The translations under genes were made by a program, and so were the position numbers. 7,181 bases of DNA from the NCBI GenBank assembly GCA_025774865.1, contig JALGZO010000534.1:1-7181 (forward strand). Reading direction: 5' to 3'. Of this stretch, positions 6,346-7,181 are shown one piece after another. Every line of letters starts with the position of its first letter. The stretch's first letter is position 1. This DNA is from a bacterium (GTDB lineage Bacteria > ARS69). The notes beneath the pieces were generated by a model that was not told where the DNA came from, searched no databases, and saw only the letters and a program-made list of their open reading frames with translations.

Positions 6346-7181
6346 ATGGAACCTGACGGCTGGATCGCGGTCGCGATTCTGGCGGTGGCGGGCGTCGTCT
6401 TCGTCCGCCGATGGGCGCCCCCCGAGGTCGTCGCTCTGGGGATTCCGGTTCTCCTCGCCGTGACCGGCGTCTTCGACGACCCGCTCGAGGCGCTCCGGGG
6501 ATTCGGGAACCCGGCCGTGATCGCGCTGGGCGCGATCTTCGTCGTGGGAGCCGGACTGCAGGGGAGTGGTCTCGCCGCCTACGTCGCTCGCGGGATCCTG
6601 CGGGTGAGCGGTCAGAGCGAGAGCAAGATTCTCCTTCTGCTCATGTCCTCTACCGCAGCCGTCTCCGGGTTCATGAGCAACGCCGCTTCCACCGCGCTCT
6701 TCCTTCCGACCGCCGTCACGGTCTCACGACGCGCCCTGATTTCGCCGTCGCGCCTCTTGCTCCCCATGAGCTCGGCGGCCGTGCTCGGGGGGACGCTCAC
6801 CGTGATCGGGACCCCCCCGAACCTGCTGATCTCCGGTTACCTCGACAGCCGCGTGGGAGAACCGTTCTCCATCTTCCGGTTCGCGCTCGTCGGCGTGCCG
6901 ATCGTGCTGGCCGGCATCATCTACACCCTCACGATCGGGCGGAAGCTCTTGCCGGTGCGCACGAGCGAGGACCGCCTGCGGGAAGCAGAGCTTCCGGAAG
7001 AGCTCGCGCAGAGCTACGGCCTCGCCCGGAATCTCTGTCGAATGCGGGTTCTCCGGGAATCGGAGGTCGCGGGCCAGACGATCGCCCAGTCGACCATCCG
7101 CAAACGTCACGGTCTCTCGATCGTGTTGGTCCACCGGCGTCGGGGCCTCGTCTCGCGTTACCTCGATCCGAAGCCCGACCT
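6346..7181 (+). CDS. SLC13/DASS-family permease with TrkA-C (RCK_C-like) domain (partial, 3' end outside window)
   Basis: The open frame of 278 codons runs off the window. The family transports dicarboxylates, sulfate, phosphate or other anions, usually with Na+, across the inner membrane; this member's substrate cannot be told. The start 'MEPDGWIAVAILAVAG' followed by 'FGNPAVIALGAIFVVGAGL' is the usual opening. Two family signatures follow: 'SNAASTALFLPTAV' (111-124), matching the SNT-type substrate/sodium motif, and 'VIGTPPNLLISG' (153-164), the paired GT..N motif of the first hairpin. Hydrophobic segments alternate to about residue 205. From about 229 'RMRVLRESEVAGQTIAQSTIRKRHGLS' is a TrkA-C-like regulatory domain, commonly inserted between the two membrane halves in this subgroup. 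No Shine-Dalgarno motif precedes this ATG. An in-frame ATG at 6283 is open too but would add 21 Arg/Cys-rich residues encoded by the repeat, so 6346 is preferred. The remaining membrane half must lie beyond 7181. Confidence 0.92.
   Translation, partial: MEPDGWIAVAILAVAGVVFVRRWAPPEVVALGIPVLLAVTGVFDDPLEALRGFGNPAVIALGAIFVVGAGLQGSGLAAYVARGILRVSGQSESKILLLLMSSTAAVSGFMSNAASTALFLPTAVTVSRRALISPSRLLLPMSSAAVLGGTLTVIGTPPNLLISGYLDSRVGEPFSIFRFALVGVPIVLAGIIYTLTIGRKLLPVRTSEDRLREAELPEELAQSYGLARNLCRMRVLRESEVAGQTIAQSTIRKRHGLSIVLVHRRRGLVSRYLDPKPD

Overview
This is a high-GC bacterial window with five protein-coding genes, two of them cut by the window edges. The organism is probably an uncultured member of the FCB-type lineages (Candidatus Eisenbacteria, Krumholzibacteriota, Latescibacterota and similar). 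That is an inference. It rests mainly on the secreted protein at 3961-6270, which ends in an 'NPF...' FlgD-like/T9SS-type C-terminal module followed by a 'WDGRDGRGKRVAAGVYYYRLEA' stretch typical of these phyla, and on strong codon-position GC bias that produces many long shadow ORFs. No RNA gene, CRISPR array, transposase or integrase was seen.

Layout. Positions 1-187 (+) hold the C-terminal end of a cation diffusion facilitator (metal efflux) transporter. It converges, with only 17 bp between stop codons, on a leftward two-gene operon: an SLC12-like APC-superfamily permease (1473-3722, -) followed 20 bp later by a Tat-exported CapA-family metallophosphatase-like protein (205-1452, -). A 238-bp divergent spacer (3723-3960) separates that operon from a rightward secreted caspase-fold protein (3961-6270, +). 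After a 75-bp gap containing a perfect 49-bp duplication comes the start of an SLC13/DASS-family permease with a TrkA-C-like domain (6346 to the window end, +).

How the genes may relate. Three of the five genes are ion or solute transporters (metal efflux, cation-chloride or amino-acid type, divalent anion/sodium type), so this looks mostly like a chromosomal housekeeping/transport region, not a mobile island. The only clear functional unit is the SLC12-like/CapA operon. The most unusual protein is the secreted caspase-like one. It has an intact His/Cys dyad, an N-terminal region that could be a propeptide, an unassigned probably beta-rich middle domain and a C-terminal sorting or anchoring module.

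The most unusual DNA feature is the 49-bp duplication spanning the stop codon of the caspase-like gene. It also duplicates a promoter-like element in front of the SLC13 gene. I see no convincing evidence of a wholly new multi-gene system in this window.
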